From Eubacteriales bacterium (GTDB lineage Bacteria; Bacillota; Clostridia; Lachnospirales; Lachnospiraceae): 64,000 nt of DNA. Below are positions 1-8,997 of the stretch, piece after piece (within the stretch, counting starts at the first letter, position 1; the number at the start of each line of letters is the position of its first letter). The position numbers and the translations under genes are program-made. The stretch is from contig JAUNDP010000012.1 in NCBI GenBank assembly GCA_030526005.1, forward strand, positions 17,391 to 81,390, read 5' to 3'. The notes under the pieces were generated by a model. The model made no database searches. It saw only the letters and a program-made list of their open reading frames with translations, and was not told the origin of the DNA.

Positions 1-563
1 ATGGATATTCAGAAGAATGGGTGAAAGAGGCAAAGAGAAGAGGACTTCCAAATATTATTTCTATGGTGGATGCAATTCCGGCGCTTGTGACAGAGGACAC
101 TATTCAGATGTTTGAGCGGTTTAAAGTCTTTAATCGCGCCGAATTAGAGTCCAGAGTAGAGATTCAGTATGAAGCTTATGCAAAGGCAATCAATATAGAG
201 GCGCGCGCAATGATTGACATTGCAAGCAAGCATATCATTCCGGCTGTCATCCGATATACAAGACAGCTGGCTGATACAATCAATGCGGTGACAGCAGCAG
301 GCGGAGATGCAGAGGTTCAGACAGAACTGTTAAAAGAGACGACACAGCTGCTTAAAAAGACGAAAGAGACATTGAAAGATCTGGAGCATGACACAGAGGA
401 AGCTACATATAAGACACCTGGAAGAGAACAGGCAGTATATTTTAGAGATGCAGTATTTGCTGATATGGAAGCGCTGAGAATACCGGTAGATCAGCTGGAG
501 ATGATTGTAGACAAGGAAATCTGGCCGATGCCGTCTTATGGAGATCTGCTCTTTGAAGTATAA
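1..563 (+). CDS. glnN: Type III glutamine synthetase, C-terminal part (5' end outside window)
   Basis: The open frame runs into the window from the left (first complete codon at base 3, reading G-Y-S-E-E-W) and ends at 563, so only about the last 187 residues are present. The GTG at 21 is an internal Val codon, not a start. The long helical tail and the C-terminal W-P-M-P-S-Y-G-D-L-L-F motif are typical of the ~700-residue GSIII (GlnN) family, which makes glutamine from glutamate, ammonia and ATP. The catalytic core lies upstream, outside the window. A strong hairpin terminator follows 27 bp after the stop, so this is the last gene of its transcript. Identification rests on the tail motif. 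Confidence 0.88.
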   Translation, partial: GYSEEWVKEAKRRGLPNIISMVDAIPALVTEDTIQMFERFKVFNRAELESRVEIQYEAYAKAINIEARAMIDIASKHIIPAVIRYTRQLADTINAVTAAGGDAEVQTELLKETTQLLKKTKETLKDLEHDTEEATYKTPGREQAVYFRDAVFADMEALRIPVDQLEMIVDKEIWPMPSYGDLLFEV

Positions 564-589
564 ATAAAAAATAGAAAAGAAAATAAATA

Positions 590-625
590 AAACAGGGTAT
601 CCGTTTGAAGGATACCCTGTTTTGA
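590..625 (+). terminator. Rho-independent terminator of glnN
   Basis: A perfect 13-bp stem (590-602 with 610-622) with a 7-base loop ends in TTTT. It sits directly after glnN. Confidence 0.9.
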
Positions 626-639
626 CAATATGCCAAGAT

Positions 640-1143
640 CAAGAATGATGAACGCAATGTACAAATAAAATCTGAGCATACCGTCCTGAAAGGGAGGATG
701 CCCGACAGGGGGACACAGTCGGGCACTATTATGAAAAAGTTTATCGAAAATTAGAAAACGGTCAACTACAAATAATACTGTAAAAAATTTCTCGATGTTC
801 TGCATAAAGCAAAATATGAAAAAAGAAAGATATATTACAAAAATATATCAAAGCCAAGATTGGAATTTATTCAGAGAAAGAATCAAAAAAGCAGCTTCTT
901 CCATTTTGATCCGCATTGCTTTTTTTGATAAAATAAGTATAGAAAACAGAAATGAAGAAATCGTTAGAAAGCAGTAAAAAAAATTTAAAAGTATCATGAA
1001 TAAAATGTGAATAAATTTTAGAATATGATAAACAAAAAAGGAAGATTTGTTATAAAACAAGGGAAAAGTTGAAAATAAAAAAAAATTATGGTAAAGTGGA
1101 AACAGAAAATCAGATGAGAAAGAATTACTGGGTGGGCGTAATT
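640..1143 (+). other. Long intergenic region with a GC-rich hairpin, no convincing gene
   Basis: About 500 bp between the glnN terminator and the next gene. A locally GC-rich island (about 680-726) contains a 7-bp stem, GCCCGAC at 700-706 with GTCGGGC at 718-724, preceded by CCGTCCTGAAAGGGAGGA, which can also fold. A second weak inverted repeat (885-893 with 917-925) is A/T only. A 60-codon frame at 795-977 has no ribosome-binding site and biased lysine-rich composition, and I do not regard it as a gene. The GC-rich segment could be an uncharacterised structured RNA. Confidence 0.4.
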
Positions 1144-1845
1144 ATGAAAGAAAAAATAGAAATATTAGGCTGTAGAATTCATGATCTGAGCGCTTCGGAA
1201 GCTCTTGAACAGATGGAGGAGCAGATACAGTCAGGCGCGATGTGTTCTGTGGGGATGATCAACAGAAAGATGCTGATGTATGCGGCGAAAGATGAAGAAT
1301 ATCGGCTTCAGATTGAAAAAATGGATGTGACCGTGATCAATGACAAAGAAGTGTTAAAAGCAGTCAATATAAAAGATACGCAGAGAAAAGAGGAAGTAGA
1401 AGAGCATACTTTTTTGAAACTGCTCCTGAAAGATGCGGTGAGAAGAAAAAGAACGGTAGCTCTTTTGACGGAACTGGAGGAGGAGCGGATTACATGCGAA
1501 AAACTGCTTGCAAAGTATTATAAGGAGCTTCAGATTATCGGATCGTTTTCCATTGAGGAAAGTCCGGTGGAGGATGACGATGGCATTGTCAATATGCTGA
1601 ACGCAGTGACGGAGGATATTCTTCTTGTGATGATGCCATGTCCGGATCAGGAGCGTTTTCTGGCAGCAAACAGAGGAAAACTGGGAATCAAAGTCTGGGT
1701 AGGAATCGGGACAGCTATGGTAGATAAATACTCCAGCGATCTGGGGATGGGATTTTTTGAACGTCTGCTCGATAAAAGAAAATTTAAACGACAGGTTTCC
1801 AGATATCAAAGTGAAAAAAGTGAAAAAAAGAGCAGTCCTCAATAG
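1144..1845 (+). CDS. Divergent WecG/TagA/CpsF-type glycosyltransferase-like protein
   Basis: About 233 residues from the ATG at 1144, preceded by GGGTGGG. An upstream TTG (1069) would add 25 unsupported residues. The fold order matches the WecG/TagA (GT26) family, which transfers N-acetylmannosamine onto lipid-linked sugars for teichoic acid or capsule. It opens with I-E-I-L-G-C-R-I-H and closes with V-W-V-G-I-G-T-A and a terminal basic segment. The usual N-terminal Asp-Gly-rich substrate motif is replaced by V-I-N-D-K-E-V-L, and the family's arginine-rich acceptor segment is not recognisable. It may therefore be catalytically altered or inactive. It stands alone between long AT-rich spacers, away from wall-synthesis genes. 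Family assignment is moderate; activity is unknown. Confidence 0.6.
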   Translation: MKEKIEILGCRIHDLSASEALEQMEEQIQSGAMCSVGMINRKMLMYAAKDEEYRLQIEKMDVTVINDKEVLKAVNIKDTQRKEEVEEHTFLKLLLKDAVRRKRTVALLTELEEERITCEKLLAKYYKELQIIGSFSIEESPVEDDDGIVNMLNAVTEDILLVMMPCPDQERFLAANRGKLGIKVWVGIGTAMVDKYSSDLGMGFFERLLDKRKFKRQVSRYQSEKSEKKSSPQ

Positions 1846-2023
1846 GGGGAAAATAGTATTTTATAAATAAATATGCAAATATGAGAAGAAATTTGTGAAA
1901 AGTGCATTGATTTTTCTTTATTTTTTTCCCTGTTTATATTACAATAGTATACAGAGCCTGGCGGACATTTATGGGGAATAGAAAAGTAAAAGCTATAAAA
2001 TAAAGAAAAAGGAGTGGCGTATT

Positions 2024-3112
2024 GTGATTTCAAACCAAATTTTACAGACTACATTAGATGGGCTAAAGGTAATTACGAGAGTAGATTTATGTGTGATGGA
2101 TACGGAAGGGAATATACTGGCTTCTACATTTGCAGATGCAGAACATTTTCGGGATTCCATTATTTCATTTGTACAGTCTCCGGCAGACAGCCAGGAGATC
2201 CAGGGATATCAGTTTTTCAAGGTCTTTGATGACCAGCAGTTAGAATATATCCTTCTGGCAAATGGAAGCAGCGACGATTCTTATATGGTAGGCAAGGTAG
2301 CGGTATTCCAGATACAGAATCTGTTGATTGCATACAAAGAACGTTTTGACAAGGATAATTTTATCAAAAATTTGCTGCTGGATAATCTGCTGTTAGTGGA
2401 TATCTATAACAGAGCAAAAAAACTGCATATTGACATTGCTGTCCGGCGTGTTGTCTTTATTCTGGAGACAAACCATGAAAAAGACAATCATTCCATGGAG
2501 AGCGTCAGAACTTTGTTCAGCGGAAAGACAGCCGATTTTATCACCGCTGTCGATGAAAAGAGCATTATTGTTGTGAAAGAATTAAAAGATGGCGAAGGAT
2601 ATCCGGAGATGGAGAGAACAGCCAACAGCATTCTTGACGTATTGTCACCGGAGCGCAGAGAAAATGCGCATATTGCTTATGGAACAATCGTAGGCGAAAT
2701 CAAGGAGGTCTCCAGATCTTACAAGGAAGCAAGAATGGCATTAGACGTCGGAAAAATTTTCTTCAGTGACCGGGAGGTAATCGCATACAGCTCACTGGGA
2801 ATAGGACGTTTGATTTACCAGCTTCCGATTCCGCTGTGCAAAATGTTTATCCGGGAAATCTTTGATGGAAAGTCTCCGGATGATTTTGACGAGGAGACGC
2901 TTACAACGATCAATAAGTTCTTTGAGAACAGCTTAAATGTCTCAGAGACGTCGCGTCAGCTGTATATTCACAGAAATACGCTTGTCTATCGTCTTGATAA
3001 ACTGCAAAAGAGCACAGGACTGGATCTGCGTGTGTTTGAGGACGCAATCACGTTTAAAATTGCGCTGATGGTTGTGAAATATATGAAATATATGGAATCG
3101 CTGGATTATTAA
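2024..3112 (+). CDS. CdaR/PucR-family transcriptional regulator
   Basis: 362 residues from a GTG preceded by AAAAAGGAG. The first ~130 residues look like a CdaR-type ligand-sensing domain (V-D-L-C-V-M-D-T-E-G-N-I-L-A-S). The middle resembles the GGDEF-like domain of the family. The C-terminus carries the PucR-type helix-turn-helix: N-V-S-E-T-S-R-Q-L-Y-I-H-R-N-T-L-V-Y-R-L, at about 304-323. CdaR itself responds to sugar diacids; the ligand here is unknown. The next gene, a secreted-type protease, lies 139 bp downstream on the same strand and could be a target, but the sequence shows no operator. Confidence 0.8.
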   Translation: MISNQILQTTLDGLKVITRVDLCVMDTEGNILASTFADAEHFRDSIISFVQSPADSQEIQGYQFFKVFDDQQLEYILLANGSSDDSYMVGKVAVFQIQNLLIAYKERFDKDNFIKNLLLDNLLLVDIYNRAKKLHIDIAVRRVVFILETNHEKDNHSMESVRTLFSGKTADFITAVDEKSIIVVKELKDGEGYPEMERTANSILDVLSPERRENAHIAYGTIVGEIKEVSRSYKEARMALDVGKIFFSDREVIAYSSLGIGRLIYQLPIPLCKMFIREIFDGKSPDDFDEETLTTINKFFENSLNVSETSRQLYIHRNTLVYRLDKLQKSTGLDLRVFEDAITFKIALMVVKYMKYMESLDY

Positions 3113-3251
3113 TAAAGAATGGCTGTCGGAGTTTTGGGGATGCAAAATTCGGCAGTCATTTGCTTTATACCGATCAGGAATAAAAAGTTTCATCCAGCGA
3201 TAGGATAGATAAAAGAAGAAAAAGAGTATAAAGATAGAAAGAGGCGTATAA

Positions 3252-4460
3252 ATGAAAAAAAATTATCGTTTTTTTAAAGGTTTTTTAAGCGGCTGGGCAT
3301 TTATGTTGCTGATCGGAGCGGCGGCGCTGGCAATGAGAACGAAAATTCCGGGATCAGCTTCAGATAATACAGATGAGGAGGCTGCTGTCACACAGGAGCA
3401 TGTCAATAAACTGGCTGAGCTGGAGATGATGATTGACGCTTATAATCTGGAGGAAGCAGATAAAAAGAAAATGACCGATTATATGTATAAGGGGCTGATT
3501 GCAGGGTTGGAAGACCCATATGCAGCATACTACACGGAGGAAGAACTAAGCAGTGTGCAGCAGTCTTTAGAGGGAAGCTATAAAGGGATCGGCGTTTTGA
3601 TGACACAGAATTATGAGACAAATGAAATCAAAGTTTTGAGGTGTTATGAAGGTGCGCCGGCAGAGAACTCTGGTCTGATGCCGGATGATATTCTGCTGAA
3701 AATAAACGGACAGGACACGGCAGAGATGAGTCTCAATGAAGTGGTATCAATCATTCAGCAGGGAGAAGAAGATATGATTTCCCTGACTGTCGCACGAGAA
3801 GGGGAAAAGGAACCTTTAACCTTCTCGATGGAGAGGGAGAAAGTGGAAGTTCCGACCGTAAATGCACAGATGCTGGAAGATGAGATCGGATATATTCAGA
3901 TTACGGAATTTGATTCTGTGACGGTCAGTCAGTTTGGAAATGCACTTGAAGAACTGGAAGAAGAAGGAATGGAAAAACTGATTGTGGATGTGCGGAATAA
4001 TCCGGGAGGAATGCTGACGAGCGTATGCGACATTTTGGATCAGATGCTGCCGGAAGGGCTGATGGTCTACACAGAGGACAAAGAAGGCAACCGTTCTGAA
4101 TATTCCTCAGATGAAGAACATCAGTTTACAAAACCGCTGGCTGTTCTTGTCAATGAAAACAGCGCAAGCGCTTCTGAAATTTTTGCAGGGGCAATTCAGG
4201 ATTATGGTCTGGGTACAATCGTAGGCACAACGACATATGGAAAAGGAATCGTCCAGACCACATACAGTCTGGAAGACGGAAGCGCTTTGAAACTGACAAC
4301 AGCCAAGTATTATACGCCGGATGGAAATGACATCCATGAAAAAGGAATTACTCCTGACGTGGCAGTAGAAGCAGCCGAAAGCGTACAGACACCTGGAGCT
4401 ACTGAAAAAGAGACCGATATCCAGCTGGAGAAAGCGATTGAGATATTAAACGAGAACTAG
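3252..4460 (+). CDS. S41-family C-terminal processing protease (CtpA-like)
   Basis: 402 residues. An N-terminal hydrophobic segment (about 10-30) works as signal or anchor, so the enzyme faces outside the membrane. A PDZ domain (about 105-185, including G-S-Y-K-G-I-G-V) is followed by the S41 peptidase domain. The catalytic Ser-Lys pair is visible as S306 in S-A-S-A-S-E-I-F and K331 in T-Y-G-K-G-I-V-Q, with D317 between, at the same spacing as E. coli Prc (S, +11 D, +25 K). Such proteases trim or degrade envelope proteins from the C-terminus. The sigma-like gene begins 12 bp later, suggesting co-transcription. Confidence 0.9.
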   Translation: MKKNYRFFKGFLSGWAFMLLIGAAALAMRTKIPGSASDNTDEEAAVTQEHVNKLAELEMMIDAYNLEEADKKKMTDYMYKGLIAGLEDPYAAYYTEEELSSVQQSLEGSYKGIGVLMTQNYETNEIKVLRCYEGAPAENSGLMPDDILLKINGQDTAEMSLNEVVSIIQQGEEDMISLTVAREGEKEPLTFSMEREKVEVPTVNAQMLEDEIGYIQITEFDSVTVSQFGNALEELEEEGMEKLIVDVRNNPGGMLTSVCDILDQMLPEGLMVYTEDKEGNRSEYSSDEEHQFTKPLAVLVNENSASASEIFAGAIQDYGLGTIVGTTTYGKGIVQTTYSLEDGSALKLTTAKYYTPDGNDIHEKGITPDVAVEAAESVQTPGATEKETDIQLEKAIEILNEN

Positions 4461-4472
4461 AGAGGAAAACAG

Positions 4473-5270
4473 ATGAACGAAAAATTTATTTTCAGAGAAA
4501 TCATAAGAGAGATGCAGGAACTTGCCGATCAAAATGGAAATGTTTTGTCAGAGGAGGAAGTGAGAAAAGCGCTTGAGGATCTGAGACTGGAAGAAGAACA
4601 AATCAAGCTGGTATTTGACTATTTGATTGGACAAGATATTCAGATTGAGGGATACAGACAGAAAGAAAATTTCAAAAAAGAAAAGAAAATAGAGGAAGAA
4701 CCGGAGTGGAGCGGGGAGGAATCGGAATTTCTCAGTTTTTATGAAGAAGATCTGCAGAAAATACAAAGCATTTCAGAGAGGGAGAAAATGCAGCTGATCT
4801 GTGAGGCTGTGGATGGTGATGCTTTGGCAAAAGGACGGCTGATCGAGCTGTATCTTCCTGTTGCAGCGGAGATTGCAAAAGAATATGAAAAAAGAGAGCT
4901 TCCATTGGGGGATCTGATTCAGGAGGGAAATGTAGGACTGATGATCGCAGTGGAATCTCTTGCTGATACAAAAAGAATACTGGATGCAGATACTTTTTTG
5001 AGAGAGCAGATCAGAATGGCAATCGAAGAAGCTATTGAAATTCAAAAAGACAGCCGGCGAGCAGGATCAGAGATCGCAGAGCGTGTCAATTATCTGAATG
5101 AAGCGATTCAAAATCTGGAGGAAGATCTGGAACATAAAGTTTCTATGGAAGAGCTGTCTGCTTATCTGGAAATGCCAAAAGAAGAGATACAGGATATTTT
5201 GAGAATGGCAGGAGATGAGATTGAGATCGAAAATCCTCATTCTCACCATGTACATGACGAGGAAGAATAG
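4473..5270 (+). CDS. Sigma-70-like protein lacking region 4
   Basis: 265 residues, RBS GAGAGGAAA. The N-terminal ~75 residues are acidic and helical. The middle matches sigma region 2 (L-I-E-L-Y-L-P-V-A-A-E-I-A-K-E-Y then G-D-L-I-Q-E-G-N-V-G-L-M, about 127-156), the core-polymerase-binding part. Residues about 205-250 match sigma region 3 (V-S-M-E-E-L-S-A-Y-L-E-M). No region 4 (-35 recognition) follows; the chain ends in a His/Glu-rich tail. Region 2.4 residues that melt the -10 element are also not evident. It may be an RNA-polymerase-binding regulator rather than a working sigma factor. It is paired with the upstream protease gene. Role unknown. Confidence 0.7.
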   Translation: MNEKFIFREIIREMQELADQNGNVLSEEEVRKALEDLRLEEEQIKLVFDYLIGQDIQIEGYRQKENFKKEKKIEEEPEWSGEESEFLSFYEEDLQKIQSISEREKMQLICEAVDGDALAKGRLIELYLPVAAEIAKEYEKRELPLGDLIQEGNVGLMIAVESLADTKRILDADTFLREQIRMAIEEAIEIQKDSRRAGSEIAERVNYLNEAIQNLEEDLEHKVSMEELSAYLEMPKEEIQDILRMAGDEIEIENPHSHHVHDEEE

Positions 5271-5282
5271 AAGAGAAAAAGA

Positions 5283-5323
5283 AAATCCCTCTGTTCCCGA
5301 AAAAGGGAACAAAGGGATTTTTT
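5283..5323. terminator. Bidirectional terminator between convergent genes
   Basis: A 16-bp near-perfect stem (5283-5298 with 5305-5320) has T-rich sequence on both exit sides. It lies between the sigma-like gene and the convergent CBS-domain gene and can serve both. Confidence 0.85.
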
Positions 5324-5325
5324 AT

Positions 5326-6624
5326 TTATGATATTGGTTCCGAATTGTTATCGTTTCCTTCATCAGACGATGCGGAAGGCAGATAGAGATGAATCTTATT
5401 GATTCGATTTTTCACAATCTCATCCACAATCAGGCGGATTCCATCGTCTGAGACGACGGATTCGTGAAGCTCAGGCAGATGATCTAATTTTTCGATCACA
5501 TATCCTCCGATGGAATCATAATCTTCAGAATCAAAATGAAGTCCCAAAGCATCATTGATATCATCCAGCTTCATAGAGCCTTCTACAATATATTCTCTGT
5601 CATTGATCTTTTTGATCAGATCTTCCTCATCTTTGTCATACTCGTCACGGATTTCTCCTACAATCTCTTCCAGCAAATCTTCCAGAGTGATCAGACCGGC
5701 GGTTGCGCCATATTCATCCAGAACGATTGTAAAGTTGATTGAGTACTGGCGCATCTCCATCATGAGTTCAGAAGTCTTTTTGAACTCATAAGTAAAGTGT
5801 GGCTTTCTCATGATATCCTGAATGTTAAATTCATCTGTCGGAGAGTAGAGCAACAGGTCTTTTACATTGATCAGTCCGACTACGTTGTCGGGACTTTTTT
5901 CATATACAGGAAGACGGGTGAATTTTTCACGTTTGAATACTTCGATAATTTCCTGATATGTGCTGTGAATATCAATAGAAACCATGTCAACACGTGGAAT
6001 CATGATATCCTTTGCCTGAGAATCTCCAAAATCAAACACGTTGTAGATCATCTGGCGTTCATCGCTCTCGATTACTCCTTCTTCATGACTGACATCTACA
6101 ATCGTGCGGAGCTCGTGCTCCGTGATGGCATTTCCGGACTGGGAAGAGTCGATACGCAGCAACTTTAAAACACCATTGGCGAGTTTGTTGACGATAAAAA
6201 TAAGTGGTGTCATAATGCGGACCAGAAAATAAATAATACCAGAATAAGCAAGACCCAGCTTTTCGGCGTGAACAGTAGCCATTGTTTTCGGAGTGATTTC
6301 TCCGAAGATCAAAATAATCAAAGTCAGTACTCCTGTCGAAATTCCGACTGCGGCATTGCCGAACAGACCTGTAATCCAGGTGGTAGTCAGAGAAGAAGCA
6401 GAAATATTGACGATGTTATTTCCAATCAAAATGGCGCTGAGCATTTTTCCGGGATCTTCTGTTACTTTCAGCAAAGTAACAGCACGCTTGTCACCCTGAT
6501 CGGCGAGCGTCTTAATTCTGAGTTTGTTTACGGTTGTCAATGCAGTTTCAGCTGATGAAAAAAATGCTGATAAGAGAACCAGCACTGCGATAATAACCAG
6601 CTGTATGGCATCACTGGAATCCAA
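5326..6624 (-). CDS. Hemolysin-family (CNNM/CorC-like) CBS-domain membrane protein
   Basis: About 432 residues. Domain order is a CNNM (DUF21) transmembrane domain with 3-4 helices in the first ~190 residues, including A-F-F-S-S-A-E-T-A-L, then a pair of CBS domains (about 205-330), then a CorC_HlyC C-terminal domain (about 345-430). Members act as Mg2+/divalent-cation exporters or are labelled hemolysins; transport here is inferred. Start choice: AAAGGAG abuts the ATG at 6633 with no spacer, so the TTG at 6624 (8 bases from the Shine-Dalgarno) fits better and gives the usual D-S-S-D-A-I N-terminus. An upstream ATG at 6666 would add a tail with no RBS. Confidence 0.88.
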   Translation of the reverse strand: MDSSDAIQLVIIAVLVLLSAFFSSAETALTTVNKLRIKTLADQGDKRAVTLLKVTEDPGKMLSAILIGNNIVNISASSLTTTWITGLFGNAAVGISTGVLTLIILIFGEITPKTMATVHAEKLGLAYSGIIYFLVRIMTPLIFIVNKLANGVLKLLRIDSSQSGNAITEHELRTIVDVSHEEGVIESDERQMIYNVFDFGDSQAKDIMIPRVDMVSIDIHSTYQEIIEVFKREKFTRLPVYEKSPDNVVGLINVKDLLLYSPTDEFNIQDIMRKPHFTYEFKKTSELMMEMRQYSINFTIVLDEYGATAGLITLEDLLEEIVGEIRDEYDKDEEDLIKKINDREYIVEGSMKLDDINDALGLHFDSEDYDSIGGYVIEKLDHLPELHESVVSDDGIRLIVDEIVKNRINKIHLYLPSASSDEGNDNNSEPIS

Positions 6625-6739
6625 ATAAGTCATCTCCTTTATAAAATAATAAAATATAGTTTTCATTGCAGAAAAGAAAAATTCTGCAATGATTGCAACT
6701 AATAAAAAATATACAATATTTTTTGAATTTTTGCAAGGT

Positions 6740-6824
6740 CAAAAGATAAAAACATAAATTCTTTAGGTCAAAAAACAAGAGATTTTTCACACTTCAGAAG
6801 CAAAAGACAAAAACATAAATTCTT
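6740..6824. repeat. Pair of 24-bp direct repeats in divergent promoter region
   Basis: The segments at 6740-6763 and 6801-6824 differ at one base in 24 (CAAAAGAYAAAAACATAAA then TTCTT) and start 61 bp apart. They lie between the divergent CBS-domain and TIGR04086 genes. They may be an operator or simply a small duplication. Confidence 0.55.
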
Positions 6825-6862
6825 GGGAGGAGTCATAAAATAAAAAAAAGGGGGAAAACGGA

Positions 6863-7243
6863 ATGAATAACGGAAAAGCAGTGCAGACAAAGAAAAAGGG
6901 AGCAGTGTGCATGGCGGCGCTTTTAACTTCGTATTTTATGACCGCAGTAATGCTTTTAATTTTAGCTCTTCTGCTCTATAAAATGAACTTGGATGAAAGT
7001 AAAGTGGCGGCAGGAATACTGATTACTTATATTGTGTCAGGATTTACGGGAGGCTTTGTAGCAGGAAAAGGAATTGCGAGCAAGAAGTATTTATGGGGCC
7101 TGGGCGTTGGAATGCTTTACTTTTTGATTTTAATCTGTGTCTCAGCAGTCTCCGGACGTATTTTACTGCAAGAAGGGCTTCATCTGTTTACAACGATGAT
7201 TTTATGTGCCGGTTCAGGTATGATGGGCGGGATGCTGTCATAA
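6863..7243 (+). CDS. TIGR04086-family membrane protein
   Basis: 126 residues preceded by AAAAAGGGGGAAAACGGA. Four hydrophobic segments (about 14-41, 48-66, 72-95, 105-124) and a glycine-rich middle (S-G-F-T-G-G-F-V-A-G-K) match the small four-helix family TIGR04086 that is common in Clostridia. No function is established for the family. It is followed by an A/T-only hairpin with a T run, so it is probably monocistronic. Confidence 0.75.
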   Translation: MNNGKAVQTKKKGAVCMAALLTSYFMTAVMLLILALLLYKMNLDESKVAAGILITYIVSGFTGGFVAGKGIASKKYLWGLGVGMLYFLILICVSAVSGRILLQEGLHLFTTMILCAGSGMMGGMLS

Positions 7244-7260
7244 AAAAGCCTCTTTTTTTT
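7242..7260 (+). terminator. Short terminator-like hairpin
   Basis: AAAAAAG and CTTTTTT flank a 3-base loop immediately after the TIGR04086 stop and run into T8. The stem is weak because almost all pairs are A-T. Confidence 0.45.
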
Positions 7261-7273
7261 GTTTCCATTTTGT

Positions 7274-7537
7274 GGTATAGTGATATCAGGTCTAAGTAGA
7301 ATTAACGTCATCTCAGACAAAGACTCCTTTAATGGAACACTTCATGAAGGAAGATACAGGTGTTCCTGACTTATTTATAAACAAATCTAAAAAAGCCCTT
7401 TGCGATTGAAATAATGCTCGAAAGCCGCGCTACATGGCAGGAGTGCAGTCGTGTTCTGGCATCAATATACAGAAATCCATAAATAAATTGCACAGAGAAA
7501 GGAGCAGCCTGCTTCATGAAGACAGGCACAAAAATTT
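7274..7537 (+). promoter_or_regulatory. Promoter and long structured leader of rho
   Basis: TGGTATAGT (about 7274-7282) is a good extended -10. About 250 nt then separate it from the rho start. This leader contains GGAACAC (7334-7340) pairing with GTGTTCC (7362-7368), a possible long-range pairing of TTATTTAT near 7370 with ATAAATAA near 7484, and a hairpin GCCTGCTTCATGAAGACAGGC just before the start region. rho genes are often autoregulated by attenuation within their leaders, so this is a plausible control region; no known riboswitch class is recognised. Confidence 0.5.
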
Positions 7538-8953
7538 ATGAATAGAGAAAAATACGAATCTTTATCAGCTGTTGCTTTGCGGGATATTGCGAAAGCGAGA
7601 GGACTGAAACACCTTTCCGCATTGAGAAAAGGCGAATTGATTGAGCTGATGCTGAAAGAAGATGAGAAAGAAAACAGAGAAGAAAAGAAAGAAGCAGTTT
7701 CTCAGGAATCAGATGGAAAAGAAGAAAATCATGCTGGCGGAGAAAGAACTGTGCGGGAAGAAAATCGTTCCAGAGAAGAAAATCACTCCCGTGAGGATAG
7801 AACACCGGGAGAATTATCACAGCTGGACAGCGGTTTGATTGCACATGGTATCCTGGAAGTTCTGCCGGATGGATATGGATTCATTCGATGTGAAAATTAT
7901 ATGCCGGGAGAAAATGATGTCTATGTTTCTCCTTCTCAGATCAGGAAATTCAATTTGAAGACAGGGGATATCATCTCCGGAAACACGAGAATCAAGACAC
8001 AGCAGGAAAAATTTTCCGCGCTGTTATATTTAAAAAGTATCAATGGACTTCCGCCGTTTGTGGCGATGAAGCGATATAATTTTGAAGATATGACGCCAAT
8101 TTTTCCGAATGAACGTCTGAAAATGGAGAGAGGCTCAAGAGAAGTATCCATGCGGATTCTCGATTTGATTTCTCCGATCGGCAAAGGGCAAAGGGGAATG
8201 ATTGTATCTCCGCCCAAGGCAGGAAAGACGACGCTTTTAAAGGATATTGCAAAGTCGATCCAGCTGAATAATCCGCAGATGCACTTGATTATCCTTCTGA
8301 TTGATGAGCGTCCGGAAGAAGTGACAGACATCAAAGAGGCAATCCAGGGAGAAAACGTGGAAGTAATCTATTCTACCTTTGATGAACTGCCTGAACACCA
8401 TAAGCGTGTCTCAGAGATGGTAATCGAACGTGCAAAACGTCTTGTGGAACACCAAAAAGATGTGATTATTCTGCTGGACAGCATCACACGTCTGGCACGC
8501 GCGTACAATCTCATTGTGCCGCCGAGCGGACGAACGCTTTCCGGAGGTCTGGACCCGGCAGCTCTTCATATGCCAAAACGATTTTTCGGGGCGGCCAGAA
8601 ACATGCGAGAGGGAGGCAGCCTGACGATTCTGGCTTCTGCATTGATTGATACAGGAAGCAAGATGGACGATGTTATCTATGAAGAATTTAAGGGAACCGG
8701 AAATATGGAGCTTGTCCTGGATCGAAAGCTGTCAGAAAAACGTGTATTTCCAGCCATCGATATACAAAAATCCAGCACACGAAGAGAAGATCTGCTCTTG
8801 AATCAGGAAGAGATGGAAGCTGTCTATATCATGAGGAAAGCCTTAAATGGAATGAAATCGGACGAAGCAGTGGAAAATATTCTGAATTTGTTTACAAGAA
8901 CAAAGAACAATCAGGAATTTGTTCAGACCGTAAAAAAACAGAAATTCGTTTAA
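7538..8953 (+). CDS. rho: Transcription termination factor Rho
   Basis: 471 residues. A Rho_N domain (about 5-42) is followed by a highly charged, Glu/Arg/Asn-rich insertion (about 43-92). Then come the cold-shock-like RNA-binding domain (about 98-165, with G-Y-G-F-I-R) and the RecA-like ATPase with Walker [12 protein letters not shown] (about 225-235), Walker [10 protein letters not shown], and the C-terminal R-loop region S-G-G-L-D-P-A-A. Rho is a hexameric RNA translocase that ends transcription of untranslated RNA. The insertion near the N-terminus is typical of many Gram-positive Rho proteins. Confidence 0.97.
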   Translation: MNREKYESLSAVALRDIAKARGLKHLSALRKGELIELMLKEDEKENREEKKEAVSQESDGKEENHAGGERTVREENRSREENHSREDRTPGELSQLDSGLIAHGILEVLPDGYGFIRCENYMPGENDVYVSPSQIRKFNLKTGDIISGNTRIKTQQEKFSALLYLKSINGLPPFVAMKRYNFEDMTPIFPNERLKMERGSREVSMRILDLISPIGKGQRGMIVSPPKAGKTTLLKDIAKSIQLNNPQMHLIILLIDERPEEVTDIKEAIQGENVEVIYSTFDELPEHHKRVSEMVIERAKRLVEHQKDVIILLDSITRLARAYNLIVPPSGRTLSGGLDPAALHMPKRFFGAARNMREGGSLTILASALIDTGSKMDDVIYEEFKGTGNMELVLDRKLSEKRVFPAIDIQKSSTRREDLLLNQEEMEAVYIMRKALNGMKSDEAVENILNLFTRTKNNQEFVQTVKKQKFV

Positions 8954-8962
8954 AAAAGCCAG

Positions 8963-8991
8963 TTGCAATTTTACCATAAATGTGATATGAT
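8963..8991 (+). promoter_or_regulatory. Promoter of rpmE leader
   Basis: TTGCAA (8963-8968), a 17-bp spacer, then TATGAT (8986-8991). The predicted start is near 8998, leaving a ~200-nt leader. Confidence 0.75.
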
Positions 8992-8997
8992 CTAATC

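Noticed and set aside
795-977. 60-codon frame after glnN
   Set aside because: No ribosome-binding site, AT-driven lysine/isoleucine content, no recognisable motif.
6740-6824. CRISPR-like repeats
   Set aside because: Only two copies, A-rich, no spacers of uniform length and no cas genes.
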